Part shown: one piece after another, positions 37,959-50,719 of the stretch
Numbering within the stretch: position 1 is the stretch's first letter
Layout of the letters: the number at the start of each line of letters is the position of its first letter
Origin: Lampris incognitus
Taxonomy: Eukaryota > Chordata > Actinopteri > Lampriformes > Lampridae
NCBI RefSeq assembly: GCF_029633865.1
Contig: NC_079223.1
Span: 36,859,739-36,923,738 of the forward strand
Length of the DNA stretch: 64,000 bases
Reading direction: 5' to 3'
The notes under the pieces: model-generated
What the model was told of the DNA's origin: nothing
What the model saw: only the letters and a program-made list of their open reading frames with translations
Database searches by the model: none
Program-made: the position numbers and the translations under genes

Positions 37959-38097
37959 TGTAGTGAATTCGAGGGGGGGGGCAGACGGGACGCAAACCCG
38001 GGTCGCTCGCACCATGGGCGACCACACTAACCAGTCACCTAAAGAGTCTGACCCATTAGCCAAGGGCTAGCGAGTCTATTCATCCGTGGTCGTTACA
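37959..38097 (-). mobile_element. Short tRNA-like module with TG...CA ends, third copy
   Basis: Minus strand starts TGTAACGACC and ends TTCACTACA. The A/B-box region is recognisable (AGGTGACTGGTTAGTGTGG; CCGGGTTTGCGTCCC). The flanking bases (TCAA, CTAC) do not match, so there is no duplication. 38098-38290 next to it may belong to the same larger element. Confidence 0.65.
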
Positions 38098-38290
38098 CTA
38101 CCCCCCTCCTTCGGGAAGCACACCCTCGCGCTTCCGCATATCGGCTCCCTCACGCCTCCGGGCGCACGCGCTTCCGATTGGCTCGCGGTCTCACCACCCA
38201 CTTCTGACACTGCAGGGATTGCAATCAGACTTCTACCTGCAGATAACTCGTATTCAGACACTCCGGACACAAGTCCCACAAGGTGGAGAT
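38098..38290 (-). other. Possible LTR-element leader fragment
   Basis: GC-rich and CpG-rich. Minus strand contains TGTCAGAAGTGGG (38198-38210), which resembles a primer-binding-site string used by some LTR elements. This is only suggestive. Confidence 0.3.
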
Positions 38291-39077
38291 AGTTGCAACT
38301 TGGAGGCAGAGCTAGTGGGCTAAAACCACAGCCGATAAGATGGGAATGCGTTTCTACACTTGTTGTATAACTACACGCCAAAAATAAGTCCGTGATCTGA
38401 GCGTTTATCTCCAGTTTTACAGAGGTTTCCAAAAAAAGAGACTTGCATCAGGTCAAATATTTGGTGTTTGATAAGACTTGGAGGGGAAGGGCCTCGGTGG
38501 CAGTTCATGTTATCAGAGAGACTCCACACACGGAGGCCTGCATCGGGCGCAAAACACGTTCAACACCAAACCGGAGTTAAGAGGATGTTCAGTCGTTTCT
38601 GATCCAGCTGTGGAGGCTGGGAACACACTTTTGGTCATGTGACTTCTCCGACCTTCAATCGTCACGGTCAGGACCTTCCCTGACCACACCTTTAACCTTT
38701 GAACCCCTCCTAAATCTTCAGCGGTCTCTCCATCAGCAGTTGTGTCCTGCATGTCACGTGTTTTGTTATGTAGGTTTGTATATCATGAGATATTCTTGTT
38801 TTGGTCCCCCCCCCCCACTTCGAAAACAAGTTTGTGCTCTGACAAAGCCAAATTCTACCGTGTTTGCAAAGTTACTTAACTGTCAATATAACATGAACTC
38901 GTAAATGCGACCTTGGGGTAAGAGGATATTTCTTTGGTTAAGTACTGACCGACAGATTGGCCCTGGTTCAAACCCTCCTTAGCCCGCCCGATACTGCCTC
39001 TCTGCCTATTTCTGCCTTTTCAGCAGCAACAGGGATGCTCTTCTGTGGTTAAGTCTGCCATAATCACGACATGACTT

Positions 39078-39080
<3 letters not shown>
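38291..39080. other. Intergenic, nothing recognised
   Basis: No supported feature. Confidence 0.5.

Positions 39081-39128
<48 letters not shown>
39081..39128. repeat. CA microsatellite
   Basis: (CA)n of about 48 bases. Confidence 0.95.
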
Positions 39129-39131
<3 letters not shown>

Positions 39132-39343
39132 AAAAAAAACCCAACCACAAAAACTCCCCACAAATGTTTTATCCAAGGTACTCTGACAAAATGGGGAACA
39201 AAAGAGGGCTAATGAAAGCGGAAACGCCAACAGTGAAATTCAAACACGCGGGTAATGAGGTCGTAAAGACACAAAGTCCCAGCAACAGGACGTTATTTAC
39301 AAACACGTCAAACACCGCGAACCACCGACCGACGACAAAAATT

Positions 39344-39516
39344 TTAAAATATCCATCTGTCCATTATCCAAACCGCTTCTCCTGCTCTCGGGCCGCTGGG
39401 ATGCTGGAGCCTATCCCAGCAGCCATTGGGCAGCAGGATAGGCTGGACAGGCTGCCAGGCCATCGCAGGGCCCCCCCCCCCCACACACACACACCCACCT
39501 AGGGATGTTAAAATAT
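39344..39516 (-). mobile_element. 5'-truncated SINE family A with 9-bp target duplication
   Basis: Only the tail half of the family is present on the minus strand (39507 down to 39353), without the tRNA head. TTAAAATAT flanks it on both sides (39344-39352 and 39508-39516), so the truncation happened at insertion and not by later loss. Confidence 0.85.
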
Positions 39517-40504
39517 GAAATTTAAAAACTTTTTGAAGACTTTCAGCCAAGCTTCAGAACTCTCAGCAGATGTGGCTCAACTGTTGTTTTGGGGGAAACC
39601 AAACCTGTGTGTGGCAAACCCAGGATAAAGGCCCGGAGCCGGGGCCCGGGCCGGGACCAGGTTAGGAAGCCTTCCTCATCACGACTCATCACACACCGTG
39701 GCACCCCACCATGTGAAACGACCGTCTGCTGCCAGCGCGAACCACCTCCCCCGTGTTTATTCCCCAGTGGCAAACCGCTGCAGAGAGAACAGGGCTCAGC
39801 GGTGGACTGTCAGAGGCAAAATACACATGGGAACAGTAAAGGTTGAAGACTGGTGTGTTTGTCTTTCTGATGAACACTTTGCTTTCTCTACTAGCTATGC
39901 AGTCACCATGTGGTTACGAGACATTAGAGGGGCGGTGTGTGTGATCTAACCTTTCCTGACGTGCGAGTTATGGCTCGTAAATATCAGCATGAGTTGTTGA
40001 GCTGTAATAACTGAAATTAAATATATATGTATATATTCACTAACTCCTCTCCCCTTTCCAGAGTTCTGCATTCAAAATTAAAAAAAACCAAAAAAAAAAA
40101 AAAAAACAAGGTCTGCAGGGTTGTTTTTGTTTTTGATGCCTCACCCCAAAAGAAATTCAGCTCACAATCCCGGGCAGTGATGACGGTGCTATATTCCCTC
40201 AAACAAGGACACTTCTCACAATGCCATAGCTGTCAATCTTCTTCTTTGTTTTTTTTTTTAAACAGGTATTAATTTTTCAGGCGGTAAATATCTTATTGTG
40301 AAATAAAAGTCATCGACAGCTTCTGATCATCACTGAAATGACCAAAATTAAAAAAAAAAAAAAAACAAAGAACAAAACAAAACAACAAAGCTATGAAGAC
40401 ATCCAGAAGATGAGCACATCTGCTTCTAACAAACAGCGGAGGGACAGACCAGAGTATGGAGTGCAGCTGTGGTTTAAACCGGGCCCCAGTGAGAGGGCCA
40501 AACG
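39517..40504. other. Intergenic, nothing recognised
   Basis: Contains A-rich runs near 40080-40108 and 40347-40388. No gene. Confidence 0.5.
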
Positions 40505-40760
40505 TCTTGATGCATGCTCAATAACCCAGGAAGGCAAATCACAGAAAGTTTACGGAGAGAAACATTTCATCTAAGTGACCGCTTCAGCCTCAGCTGACTG
40601 CAGGTATCCCCACCCTTATAAACTGGCTGCAGGTATCCCCACCCTTATAAACAATACAGTGGCAAATCCCTCAACTGGGGGGGGGGGGGCTAAGAGTACA
40701 TCTGTCACCATCTTACAATGCTGTGGTTGCAAACATTCCCAAATCCTCTGTGAATAGTAC
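40505..40760 (+). repeat. Fold-back element, left arm
   Basis: gatgcatgctcaataaccca, then gagagaaacatttcatctaa, then ctgcaggtatccccaccctt, the last string present twice in tandem (about 40600-40620 and 40629-40650). It pairs with the inverted arm at 42056-42176. Confidence 0.75.
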
Positions 40761-41059
40761 ACATTCCCTGGAAGCGGGGCAGGCTAAGCTAACTGCTAGC
40801 CCACGCAGAGCCATCCTGGTGTTCGCTGTCGTGGACAGAGACCTTTTTTTTGTTTGTTGATATGCTGGATGTGTTTTGTAGTTTTTTTTTGTAGTTTGGA
40901 TATGTGTTTTTGTCTTTGTGTTGCACTGCTGTGAGCTGGGGGAAACAATATTTCAGTTCATTTCATGTGCGCAGGTGCGTGGAATGAACTGAAGAGTTCC
41001 TGATTCCTCACATGGCCATTGAAACTCGTTAATACTCACGGCAGTTTGCATATGAAACT

Positions 41060-42014
41060 GATCGAGGAGGTATGGGGCAACACCTACAAAACCAATATAC
41101 AACCATTATGTATACTACAAAAAAAGAGCCATAAGGATGGTTAATAATGTAGGATGTCGTCGTGAACACACCAACATGCTGTTTTTAAAGTCGAGTGCCT
41201 TGAAGTTAAGGGGTTTAGTAGAACTCAACACAACACAAATAAGGTTCAAAGCGAGAAACAATCTACTAACGAGTAATATACAAAAAAATACTCTCAGACG
41301 GAGAAGAGGAATATAATTTGAGAGGGAAATTAAATTTCAAGGAATGATGTGCTGGTCCAGCTTTGAAGAGCATGGACACGTCAGTCTGTGGGGTAAAATT
41401 GTGTAACAGTCTGAGCACGGAACGCAGAGTACAAACAATACGCAGTTAGTTCAAGAAGAAGTACAAAGGTCTGATTATCAGGAGATACAGGGACGATGAA
41501 GAGTTGTGTTAACTGTCTAAGTTCTACTTATCTCTAAACATTTCTTATTACTTTTTATTTTTCATTTTTCTCTCTATGACACCGAGTGGATATTTGGGTT
41601 GCACGTAGCATTGAGATCTGTTTATTCGTGGTACATGACATTAAGGTGTTTTTCTTTCTTTTTTTTCTTCTTTCGCTCATGTCTTCTTTTTCTTCTTATT
41701 TTTTCTCTCATTGTTCACAGTAGTTGAGTTTGTATTGTGCAGCACAACTTGCATTGAATGTGAGCTACACAGTACGGTGGGAATTGAGTTTTAGATGTAA
41801 AGTAGCTGAATTGATTTAAGAGTAGGTGAGAAGGGGTAGGAAAAAATAAGTGTATACTTCCTCCTACTCCTTTTCCAACATGTAACAAATAACCTGATGC
41901 ATATGGAGATCTGTTTGCTGAGCTTGATGTGTGGATTTGTTGCTCACTTCAGATTATTGGCAGTGGCTTATCTGTATGTTATATATCCTGCTTTTTTACA
42001 TGTTCGAAATAAAT
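41060..42014 (+). mobile_element. LINE 3' fragment between fold-back arms
   Basis: From about 41070 the plus strand encodes the C-terminal part of a LINE reverse transcriptase (VWGNTYKTNIQPLCILQK, then after an indel AIRMVNN, REHTNMLFLKS, ALKLRGLVELN, FKARNNLL). It ends in an untranslated region with CTTCCTCCTACTCCTTTTCC and a terminal TTCGAAATAAA near 42003-42013. The protein is frameshifted and interrupted. Only about 950 bases of the 3' end are present. A second 3' end of the same kind is at 45700-45906. Confidence 0.78.
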
Positions 42015-42055
42015 CCTCATCATTCATTGTTGCTTTCGTTCATTATGCCTCTGTG

Positions 42056-42176
42056 TTGTTCATAAGGGTGGGGATACCTGCAGTCGGCTGGGACTGAAGA
42101 GGTCACGGAGATGAGCGATGAACCAAGGGTTCTCTCTCAATAAACATTGTGTCCAGATGAACTGGTTCAACTCTCT
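42056..42176 (-). repeat. Fold-back element, right arm
   Basis: Inverted relative to 40505-40650: aagggtggggatacctgcag, then tgaagaggtcacggagatga, then cattgtgtccagatgaactg. The arms enclose about 1.3 kb that includes the LINE fragment. Confidence 0.75.
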
Positions 42177-42853
42177 GGGAAAGGGCCAAATAGATTTCAG
42201 GGGCAAGTTTGGGCTGCGACAGTTCAAAGCAAAGAAAAAAATGTCGAGAGAAATCAGGAATTTGTGACAAAAATGTTGAATAATTGATTTTTTTTAGGGA
42301 GGGGGTGGGGTGTTGTAGCGAAATTACTGAAGCCAATGTTATCTGAGACTGACTGTGAATGGACAAATGATACAATTTCAAATATACCATTAACTGTAGG
42401 TTATTTTGTGTTTCTGTCGCTAATGGGCTGGAAAATGGCAGCAGATCTACCAGATAGGAGTTTAAGTTGAATGGGGGGGGGGGCACACATATTTATGATG
42501 CATCCATATGCAAGGCACTTTTGATTAATGCAGCAGGCCTGCAAGCCAAACGGCATGTCTTTATGTTTATTAATGCAAAACGCAGACTTTTTACAATGTT
42601 CCCAATGTGTAAAATGTTAACAGACGCCCAGTCAGATTAACAGATATCCAGTCTTTGACCTTTCCAAGTTTGAGATGTTTTATTGGCAAAGTGTCATCGT
42701 TAAACAGATACAGATTTTTACAGAGTCAAGATTCACTTCTGCTAACCTCTCCAACTCGACAGCACAGGGCTCTAAAATGAGAACCATGCATAAAGGCAGA
42801 CAATTATAGCTCTCCTCCTTTTAAATACCTCTCGCTCTCCCTTACTCTCAAAC
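42177..42853. other. Intergenic, nothing recognised
   Basis: 42500-42720 is complex AT-rich sequence without repeat character. No gene. Confidence 0.45.
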
Positions 42854-42922
42854 ACACACATGCACGTGTACACACACACTCACACACACACACACACACA
42901 CACACACATGCACGCACACACA
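42854..42922. repeat. CA microsatellite
   Basis: Interrupted (CA)n of about 70 bases. Confidence 0.92.
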
Positions 42923-42965
42923 CCCTCCGTTTCCATTTGCTGTCCTCCATCTCACAAATACTCTT

Positions 42966-43445
42966 TGGACGTCACCTCTTTTTTTTTCTTTTTTTTTTTG
43001 GGATCCCCCCCTTTTTTTTTCTCTCCCCAATTGTACCTGGCCGACCACCCCGCTCTCTGAGCCGTCTCGGTCGCTGCCCCACCCCCTCTGCTGATCCGGG
43101 GAGGGCTGCAGACTACCACATGCCTCCTCCCTTAAATGTGGAGTCGCCAGCCGCTCCTTTTCACCCGACAGTGAGAAGTTTTGCTAGGGGGACGAAGCAC
43201 ATGAGAGGATCACACTATTCCCCCCAGTTCCCCCTCCCCCCCGAACAGGCACCCCGACCGACCATAGGAGGCACTAGTGCAGTGATCAGGACACATCCGG
43301 CTTCCCACCCGTAGACACGGCCAATTGTGTCTGTAGGGACGCCCGACCAAGCCGGAGGTAACACGGGGATTCGAACCACCGATCCCCGTGTCAGTAGGCA
43401 ACGGAATAGATCACTATGCTACCCGGACACCCTGGACTTCACCTC
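42966..43445 (-). mobile_element. SINE family B, full length, 13-bp target duplication
   Basis: Minus strand: head near 43430-43360 with GGTTCGAATCCCC, body, and G/A-rich end near 42985-43020. TGGACGTCACCTC (ending 42978) and TGGACTTCACCTC (43433-43445) are the duplication with one mismatch. Confidence 0.92.
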
Positions 43446-44897
43446 CTATAGTATGAAAAGGCATGTACTGTCATCTGATGTTATCTCTCTGTCTTCTCTC
43501 TAGTTCTCTCACTTTCTTGGTATTTCTCCGTCTTACTTGCTCTTTTCTTTCTTTCTCTAACTTCTTCTTCTCTGTCTCTCTCAGGAGGGGAAATGGATTG
43601 CAGGCTGTCTGTGCCTACAGGCAAGAAGGTTTAAAACCAGCAGCAACGGTTCAAGTCCTCAAAACAAAACGCCTCTATCGCTCCAGATCACTGCCTTTCA
43701 CCTCGAGGCAAGAGGAATCTTATTTTCTTCACGCAGACAAGCCTCTTCGGTATTTAGGGACGTCACATATAGTCTGAATGAGTCACTTCAAGTTCACGCT
43801 CATTAATATGTAGTTGCTACAACGAGGGCGCAATGTAAAAAAAAAATCAAAAGTTTAAAGCTTCTTAGGATGAACAGCAAATCGCTGTCGCCGGATGAGA
43901 GCCGTGTAATTGCTAATAATAGAATTTACAGGATGACAGCAGCTCATACTTTTCATTAATCCTCATATCTGAAAATATATAAATATGTATCTTGGAGTTT
44001 CAAACATATTTACAACACCATTGGGTCATGAAAATAATCCCCTCATTACTGGCCATTTTAAAATCTTACTTGAATATGTGAAGGCAAAAGTAAATCACTT
44101 GGATACTTCGGGCGTCAAGCGATTCTCATGAAACCAATTAATACACAACTGCTGAGCTTCAAAACCCTCTGGGTGTAAACTACAAAATGGTGGCCATCAG
44201 TTTTAAACCTTACTTTGGATCATCTTTATGGATACTTGATTTTTATATGACCTCAGTGGCGGTTGTGTGTGTGTGTGTGTGGGGAGGGGGGGTTCAGATC
44301 ACAGATTGAATACAGTTAACCGATTTCTCAATCACAGAGCAGAATGTCAAGACACAAAAGGCTGCACCCTGCCAGTTCTGAAGCAGCAGTTATAAACCAC
44401 AGAGGACACCAACACCCGCCTTTCTTCCCTCTGCACAGAGTCCTCACCAACCCTCCTCCATCTCTCAATGATGCTGAGGTCACGCCCCGGAAGTGATGCA
44501 CATGGGTCATATCAACTGAAATAAAGACAGAGAAAGAAAACAGTGTTAGGATATAGGTCACAAATATGAAAAACAATAGAGGATAAATACCAAAGCTGGA
44601 AAAAACATCGATAATATATCCTGATTGTAGAAATAGACAGTACATATGAGACTGGGCTACAAATGCCAGATATTGGATGCTTTAATTTCAAAGCATCTCA
44701 CCGAGTCATGCAGAACCACAAGATAATGCATGCTGAACAGTCAGCCTAACTGTTTATTGTTCCTGCAGCCTGCTGAAGTACGGGACAGTAAGTCACTGCC
44801 AAAAACTGGACCTCAGGTTCATGTGTTGTGGCGCATGTTGTTGGAAAAACAGGACTTGAGATCCCAACTGCAACCCCCGACACATCATAGGCGCGCG

Positions 44898-44898
<1 letters not shown>
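43446..44898. other. Intergenic; 43790-44230 is complex non-repetitive sequence
   Basis: No gene. 43790-44000 is AT-rich with many ATTA/TAAT cores and no repeat character, which is compatible with conserved regulatory DNA but not evidence for it. Confidence 0.4.

Positions 44899-44991
<93 letters not shown>
44899..44991. repeat. (CA)n then (TA)n microsatellite
   Basis: About 78 bases of CA followed by TA. Confidence 0.95.
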
Positions 44992-45175
44992 ACTTTGTTA
45001 AAAGGAACACTCAACGGTAGGGAAAGTGCTCAACAAATAAGGAGCAAAACAATCCAGTGAGTCCAGTAAATACTCTATGAGACAGTAAAAGCATGTTTCA
45101 TGATGATTGCTTATGGCATGAAACAGGCTTGTACTGTCTCATAGAATATTCACTTGACTCACTGGATTTTATGTA

Positions 45176-45209
<34 letters not shown>

Positions 45210-45410
45210 AATATATGTATGTGTATATGTATGTGTATATATATGTATATATGTATATGTATGTGTATATGTATGTATATAAATATATATCCTTTTTTTT
45301 CCGAAACCGTCGATGGTGTTGAGTGCTCAACTAATGAGGAGCAGAATATCGACACGGATACAGGAAAAAAAGATTTTGTATATATATAGTGAGATGTACA
45401 CGCATACATT
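44992..45410. repeat. Palindromic element, copy 1
   Basis: 45051-45100 and the reverse complement of 45105-45168 share aatccagtgagt, ctatgagacagta and gtttcat in the same order, giving two inverted arms of about 50 bases. The outer flank (actcaacggtagggaaagtg, ctcaacaaataaggagcaaa) also occurs at 62525-62575. A TG/TA microsatellite at 45172-45288 lies inside the larger unit, and cgtcgatggtgttgagtgct near 45308 matches the 62.7-kb copy. Confidence 0.82.
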
Positions 45411-45699
45411 ATTGAGACATGGGTAGTGCACCTTATTCACAGGCACAGAAACATACAATCTTGTATGGGTGTGCTCACACACACTACAGAAGTGAAAATA
45501 TGAACATGCAATTGAAAAAGATACAAACAGGCACACATATAAATGTACACATTCGGATGTAAACTAACAAACACACACACATTCATAAAGTAAGTGCACA
45601 CAAGCAGTACGAGTACATTTTTTCATTTTTTCCACTATTTTTCTCACTTTCATTATTTTTAATTTCCATCATTACTATTGTTTTGTTTTTTTTGACTCA

Positions 45700-45906
45700 T
45701 TGACAAGGTAAGTGATTGAGTAAGGCATACACACTTATGTGTAAAAAATAAGTTTACTAATGAGACCGTATAGACTGAGCATCAGAGAGGGGGCAGGATA
45801 TTATAAGTAGAAACTTCCTCCTGCTCCTTTTCGAACGTGTAACATTTGTTTGTTTGTTTGCCGTGTTTAAAATAATTACATTTGCTTTCTATGCTTGAAA
45901 TAAAGA
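45700..45906 (+). mobile_element. LINE 3' end, same family as 41060-42014
   Basis: ACTTCCTCCTGCTCCTTTTC near 45812-45831 and the terminal GCTTGAAATAAAG near 45893 correspond to the end of the fragment at 42014. Confidence 0.65.
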
Positions 45907-48900
45907 CCTAGCGACTTACCTATACAGTAAACAAATACGAACACACACAGGCAAGTGGACACACACAAACACACACAGCAGTTAATGAAACCCAGGGCTG
46001 TTATTTGTGAGTCCCTAAGGGCCACCCTTTCGTCTCAGTGTCGTCAGCATCAGCAGATAGATATTTTGTGAAAAACCCACTTCCTCACTGCAGCACTGTA
46101 AACACGTGTTAGCCGAAAAATGGAAAACAAAACTTTCTGAGAAAGGCGCACCTCATTTGGTCCTTTCCATTGAACCACATCAATCTGCTGGTTTACTCAT
46201 GTTTTGACCACTTTGATGTGGAAGGCCAAGTAATTCTTCACCATGTGGTGACGGGGCCGGTGTTTTACTGCCGCAACGCCCCCCCATCCCCACCCACCAC
46301 ACTATCTGCCCCACTCATTACCTAGCACAACTTCAACCAGTGAACAGGGGGTTCAGGTACAAAAAATTGACCGAATTAAGTGTTGCGGTGTTTGGTTGGA
46401 ATGAAAACCTGCAGACTCTCAGCTCTGGTCCTCAGGACACACGGTCCTGCAGACTTTCTAATCTGCCAGGTAGCTAAATATGTTCACCTGCTGTGCCGGG
46501 TCTAAAAAACATAATTCCTGATCGACAGGTGGAATAATTGGCAATTCTTTTTTTATGAGGGCCCCCAAGCACTGGGGTTGAGAACCACTGCTCCAGACCC
46601 CCTGATGGCACCCGTATGAAAACCGCCGCAGTGGTTCGAGGCCTCTAAACAAAACCAAAACATCTGTCTTACACACATTTCTAGTAAGGTACTACATCTG
46701 CATGTTGTCTCAGCTGCACCCTTCGCTCCAACAATTTCAGCTCGTTTTCTGGATTAAACCAAAGTGCGTGCCGATACCGCGGCTTACACAGGAACGTACT
46801 AAGACGAGGCATTAAAGAAACCAAACGACTCTTCGGGCCATGTTCATGACTAAAAATACACACCAAGTCACATTCCAGTGAAGAGCCCCCTTCACCTTTC
46901 TCATGAAAACACTCAGACGTTGTCTTTCCTGTCACACGCCGCTCACAGAAGGGCAGCTGGACGACTGCAGAAATCATGCCGTTTCTGTAAAAGTGCAACA
47001 TTTTGCTTTCGAACTCCTTCAGATATGCAGACTTTACATCAGGCTCCGATGAGAATCAATGTCAAGTACACACATACATTTTACATGATATGTTACACAA
47101 TTTAGTTTACGGACGTTTATAAATACTGCACATCCTGCAAGGCTGCAGCAAGAACAGATTCTCATTTTAACTTACGGTTTTATATTGCGGAGGGGCAAAT
47201 TTAACACAAAATCTGAAGCACCAATTTGATCCAACAAATCCAAAAATTACATAAAAAAACCTATTTAATTTCTAAGTAAATCGCCAAAATTATTTAACTC
47301 CCGGAATTATTTAATCTCAAAATACAGCCAAGGAAACAGCATTTCAACATTAACAAACCCTGCAAATATAATGCATATACAGTATTAGTATGTTTCCAAG
47401 AAAAAAGTAAAGGGACAAAATATTATCTATTAAATATGTCTTCTTTTTATTTTATATTTTTTTAATGAATGGTACCACCGCTGCAAATCCCTAAACATTT
47501 TTAGACAACCAAGTGATCCATCATGATATTTCATCATTCCCTTATCACCGTCATTATCGTGCTGCACACGACACAGGCCGTTTCCTCTTACAGTATCGTG
47601 ACAGCGTGGCAGCTTTGATAACACAGCAGGAATATACCGCGACCTCCTGACTGCCAACAAGGTCAAGGCCCTCTGTCGGAGCAACACAGAGATGAGGACA
47701 GTGTGTTGTCCACGAATTTACCACACAACACAATGTGTTTCCCTGCTCGCCCAGTGCCAGCCTCTACCACAGTCTCTGCACATACACATCCTCCATTTTA
47801 TAGTTTTGCTGACAATTCAATATGGTGCTGCAGCACGGGCCGACGTGAGAAGCGGCTCTAAGGGTTCCTCCGCGCTCCAACACACAGACATCATGTGAGA
47901 GAGGTTAGTAAGGCACCGGTGTCATGAGTCAGTACTGACTTTTCCCCAGCTACCTTTCTGTGTTTTGACTTAATTCTTCCTCTTTTTCTTTTTTTTTTAC
48001 ACAAAATTGATTTTTTTTTTGCATCCACAATGTGCCGTGAAATGTGTGTCTTGTGTGAAATGTGCGGTGCTAGCAAAGGCTGACCCGACTACCCCTGTGT
48101 GCTATGCAAGGCATCCTGGAGGAGCTCAGTGTGTTCAGTACACAAGGCCTATAAGCACACCACTTTTCCTTTGCATTGCTGTGTCGTTATTTCACCGGAT
48201 TTGGTGTACTAACATTTTATTTTCCTGTTTGTATGGGGGGGGGGTTATTAGTGTTTTTCATTATCGAGAGGACCCACCACAAACAGAGCCCGGATGGATA
48301 GCTTCAGCTATAATTACTCTAATATTTTATTTTGGCTTTACTTTAGAAGCCTGCACAAGTTGGAGCTGTGCTGAGGCGGTCGAATTGGCGGGTTTTTGTT
48401 TAGACTGGGCAGACAGGGTCATCCATGACTAAGAAGATAAAAGCAAATACAAAGACTTCACTACTTCCCGTTGTAGCCGTGCGTGATTCCCCAAACTGGG
48501 CTCCACATGCCAACAACAACATGGTGTATGTAGTGAGACGCCTCGCATTTACAGCTTGACTAGTCGAAAAGCCAGCAGAGTTTCATCACGAGAGAAGCAG
48601 CTCCAATTACAATAACACGGGGTTTTTTTATATGCAGATGTATATACACAGAACATACGGACAAATTGTTGATATAATCCAAGCTTTAGTCATCGTCCCC
48701 ATCATTAGAGATTTAATGTATAGGGACTAAAACCGTCCAACTCACCAACCAACCAACTTACTCTAAACCTATGGTCAGTCTTTAAAATCTTTTTATATAT
48801 ATGTTGAATAAAATCGCGTTCTAAAAATCTGTAATATCTTAATATTGAACTGCATACTGCTCGAAGTAGTTTTTAACAAGCTGTAGTTTAATGGGTTTAT

Positions 48901-48942
48901 GACCCACTCAGTAACAATGAATTGTAGAGTGATTTTTTTTTA
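45907..48942. other. Intergenic; possible MITE-like piece at 46390-46600
   Basis: 46395-46600 contains ggaatgaaaacctgcagact and ggttgagaaccactgctcca, strings common in short non-autonomous hAT elements of fish, but no matching ends were found. The rest shows no gene, and open frames are short and unremarkable. Confidence 0.4.
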
Positions 48943-49090
48943 GTTTGTGTGTGTGTGTGGGCCCTGTGATGGCCTGGCAGCCAGTCCAGGGTGTCTCCCC
49001 GCTTGCCGCCCAATGACTGCTGGGATAGGCTCCAGCATCCCCACAACCCTGAGAGCAGGATAAGTGGTTTGGATAATGGATGGATGGACA
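48943..49090 (+). mobile_element. 5'-truncated SINE family A, plus strand
   Basis: The tail half of the family (gccctgtgatggcctggcag through ggatggatgg). The tRNA head is absent and no target duplication was identified. Confidence 0.85.
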
Positions 49091-50188
49091 GACGGGCGTA
49101 AAGCCCAGGCATCTGAGTCTTAGATCCCTCTTCAGATATAGATGAGGCCATCTTGCCGGCGGTGTTTGAGCTTCGGTGGGAATAAGACGGCACGGAAACC
49201 ACAACAAGGAGGGATTGTTAGTTTGCAACTTGGCGGTGGGAAACGAGTGTTTAATGGAGGTCTCGCAGAAAATGAGCTTCAGTGCAACTTGTTTTTCCAG
49301 AATCATTCACACTTTTTGACAAAGATAAAAGACGCCGAGGTGCCGCCCTTCACACAGAACTCAACCCTGGCTGCAAATGATGGAGGAAGAAAACACCAAC
49401 TAAGACGACCGACTTGAGGATAATGAAAAGATAAATTTATACTTTTAACACTAATTCTGTCGGATCTAGCGGATTACTTTTTGCTGCTTATTTTCCACAC
49501 AGCCTCTAAAAATAATCATATTCAAAAGATGTCAGAAAGACATTCATATTAAAAACATAATTTCAGATGCTTTAATCAACGCATGACTGTCAATTTATGC
49601 CTAGTTTCAGAAAGCACCGAATTATAGACCTGCATCACGATATTTGTCAGTAGCAACATGTGCTACGTTCATGTGTTAGTCCTGTGTATTATTCTGTGCT
49701 GTTCAAAATAAAACTAACAACATGGAAAATAACATTTGCATTTTAAGAAGTTAATCTGAAGGGTTGATGTGCTCAGGAACAATTGAATTCAATTACGCTG
49801 AAGTAAAATGGCACAATTCAAGTATTTGCAAATTAATAATAATAATAATAATAATAAATCAGTCACATACCGCTTTTCTAACACTCAAAGTCACTTTACA
49901 ATAAACGGGGTGAAACAAGACAACAGATAAACATAGCACAAACATAAAGGGGTGGATGGGAAGGGGGGTGTATGTATAGTGTTTACACACATACAGTCTA
50001 ACTTAGAAACAACGCAAAACGCCCCTGACTGAAAAGCGACCAAATGACACAGCGATACATACACCAATAATACTCCCCCTCGATGGAAATCCCCTCAAAC
50101 AGAGGCAATTTCTCCAGCCACCCAAAACAAATAAAAAACAATACTTCTCAGTTTGCAACCTCGTCTCAAAACACGCATAGTATGCGGA
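49091..50188. other. Intergenic with (TAA)n tract
   Basis: (AAT)n at about 49835-49858. No gene. Confidence 0.5.
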
Positions 50189-50189
50189 T

Positions 50190-50246
<57 letters not shown>
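50189..50246. repeat. CA microsatellite next to dispersed repeat E
   Basis: (CA)n of about 58 bases directly before the repeat at 50247. The inverted partner at 58 kb has the same arrangement. Confidence 0.95.
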
Positions 50247-50247
<1 letters not shown>

Positions 50248-50520
50248 TCCTATCTTTATCCAAGAGCGTGGTCTTTCAATTTGAGATCATGACTTATTGA
50301 TTTCATGTTCAGATTTTGAAACGCTTTCCCTCAAAATGCTGCCCTCGCCCTCAAATAGCCCCTGCTCACGCTCAGATTTGCCCGCCTCTGCTCACGCTGC
50401 ATGCCTGCTCTCAGACGTATTGTTGCTTGCAGATTTACTGCGCGCACTCGTAAAACGTCGGCTCTCAGATTTCTGCTCTGCTACCCGGATGTTTTTTTTT
50501 TGTGTGTGCAATAAATAAGC
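50247..50520 (+). repeat. Dispersed repeat E, plus-oriented copy
   Basis: Begins tttcctatctttatccaaga and gcgtggtctttca, contains ttttgaaacgctttccctca, and ends in ctcagatttctgctctgct. The reverse complement of 58140-58430 carries the same blocks in the same order. Confidence 0.8.
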
Positions 50521-50719
50521 CTGTCAAAATGTGAGAGGGATCTGTCTGCGGACTGCAAGAGAGGGTGCGCAATGCGAAGGGGGCAAAACTTGAACTTGTC
50601 AAGATCACACAGAACCACACAAGATGTCAAAACGAGACGTCGACAAGGTGGCAAATCACGTAGATACAATGATAAGATTATTTTCCCGAGATAGCCGTTT
50701 AAGTCGAAATGATTTTGTT

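Noticed and set aside
49835..49858. CRISPR-like arrays
   Set aside because: None of the tandem repeats in the window has regular unique spacers; all are micro- or minisatellites in eukaryotic DNA.
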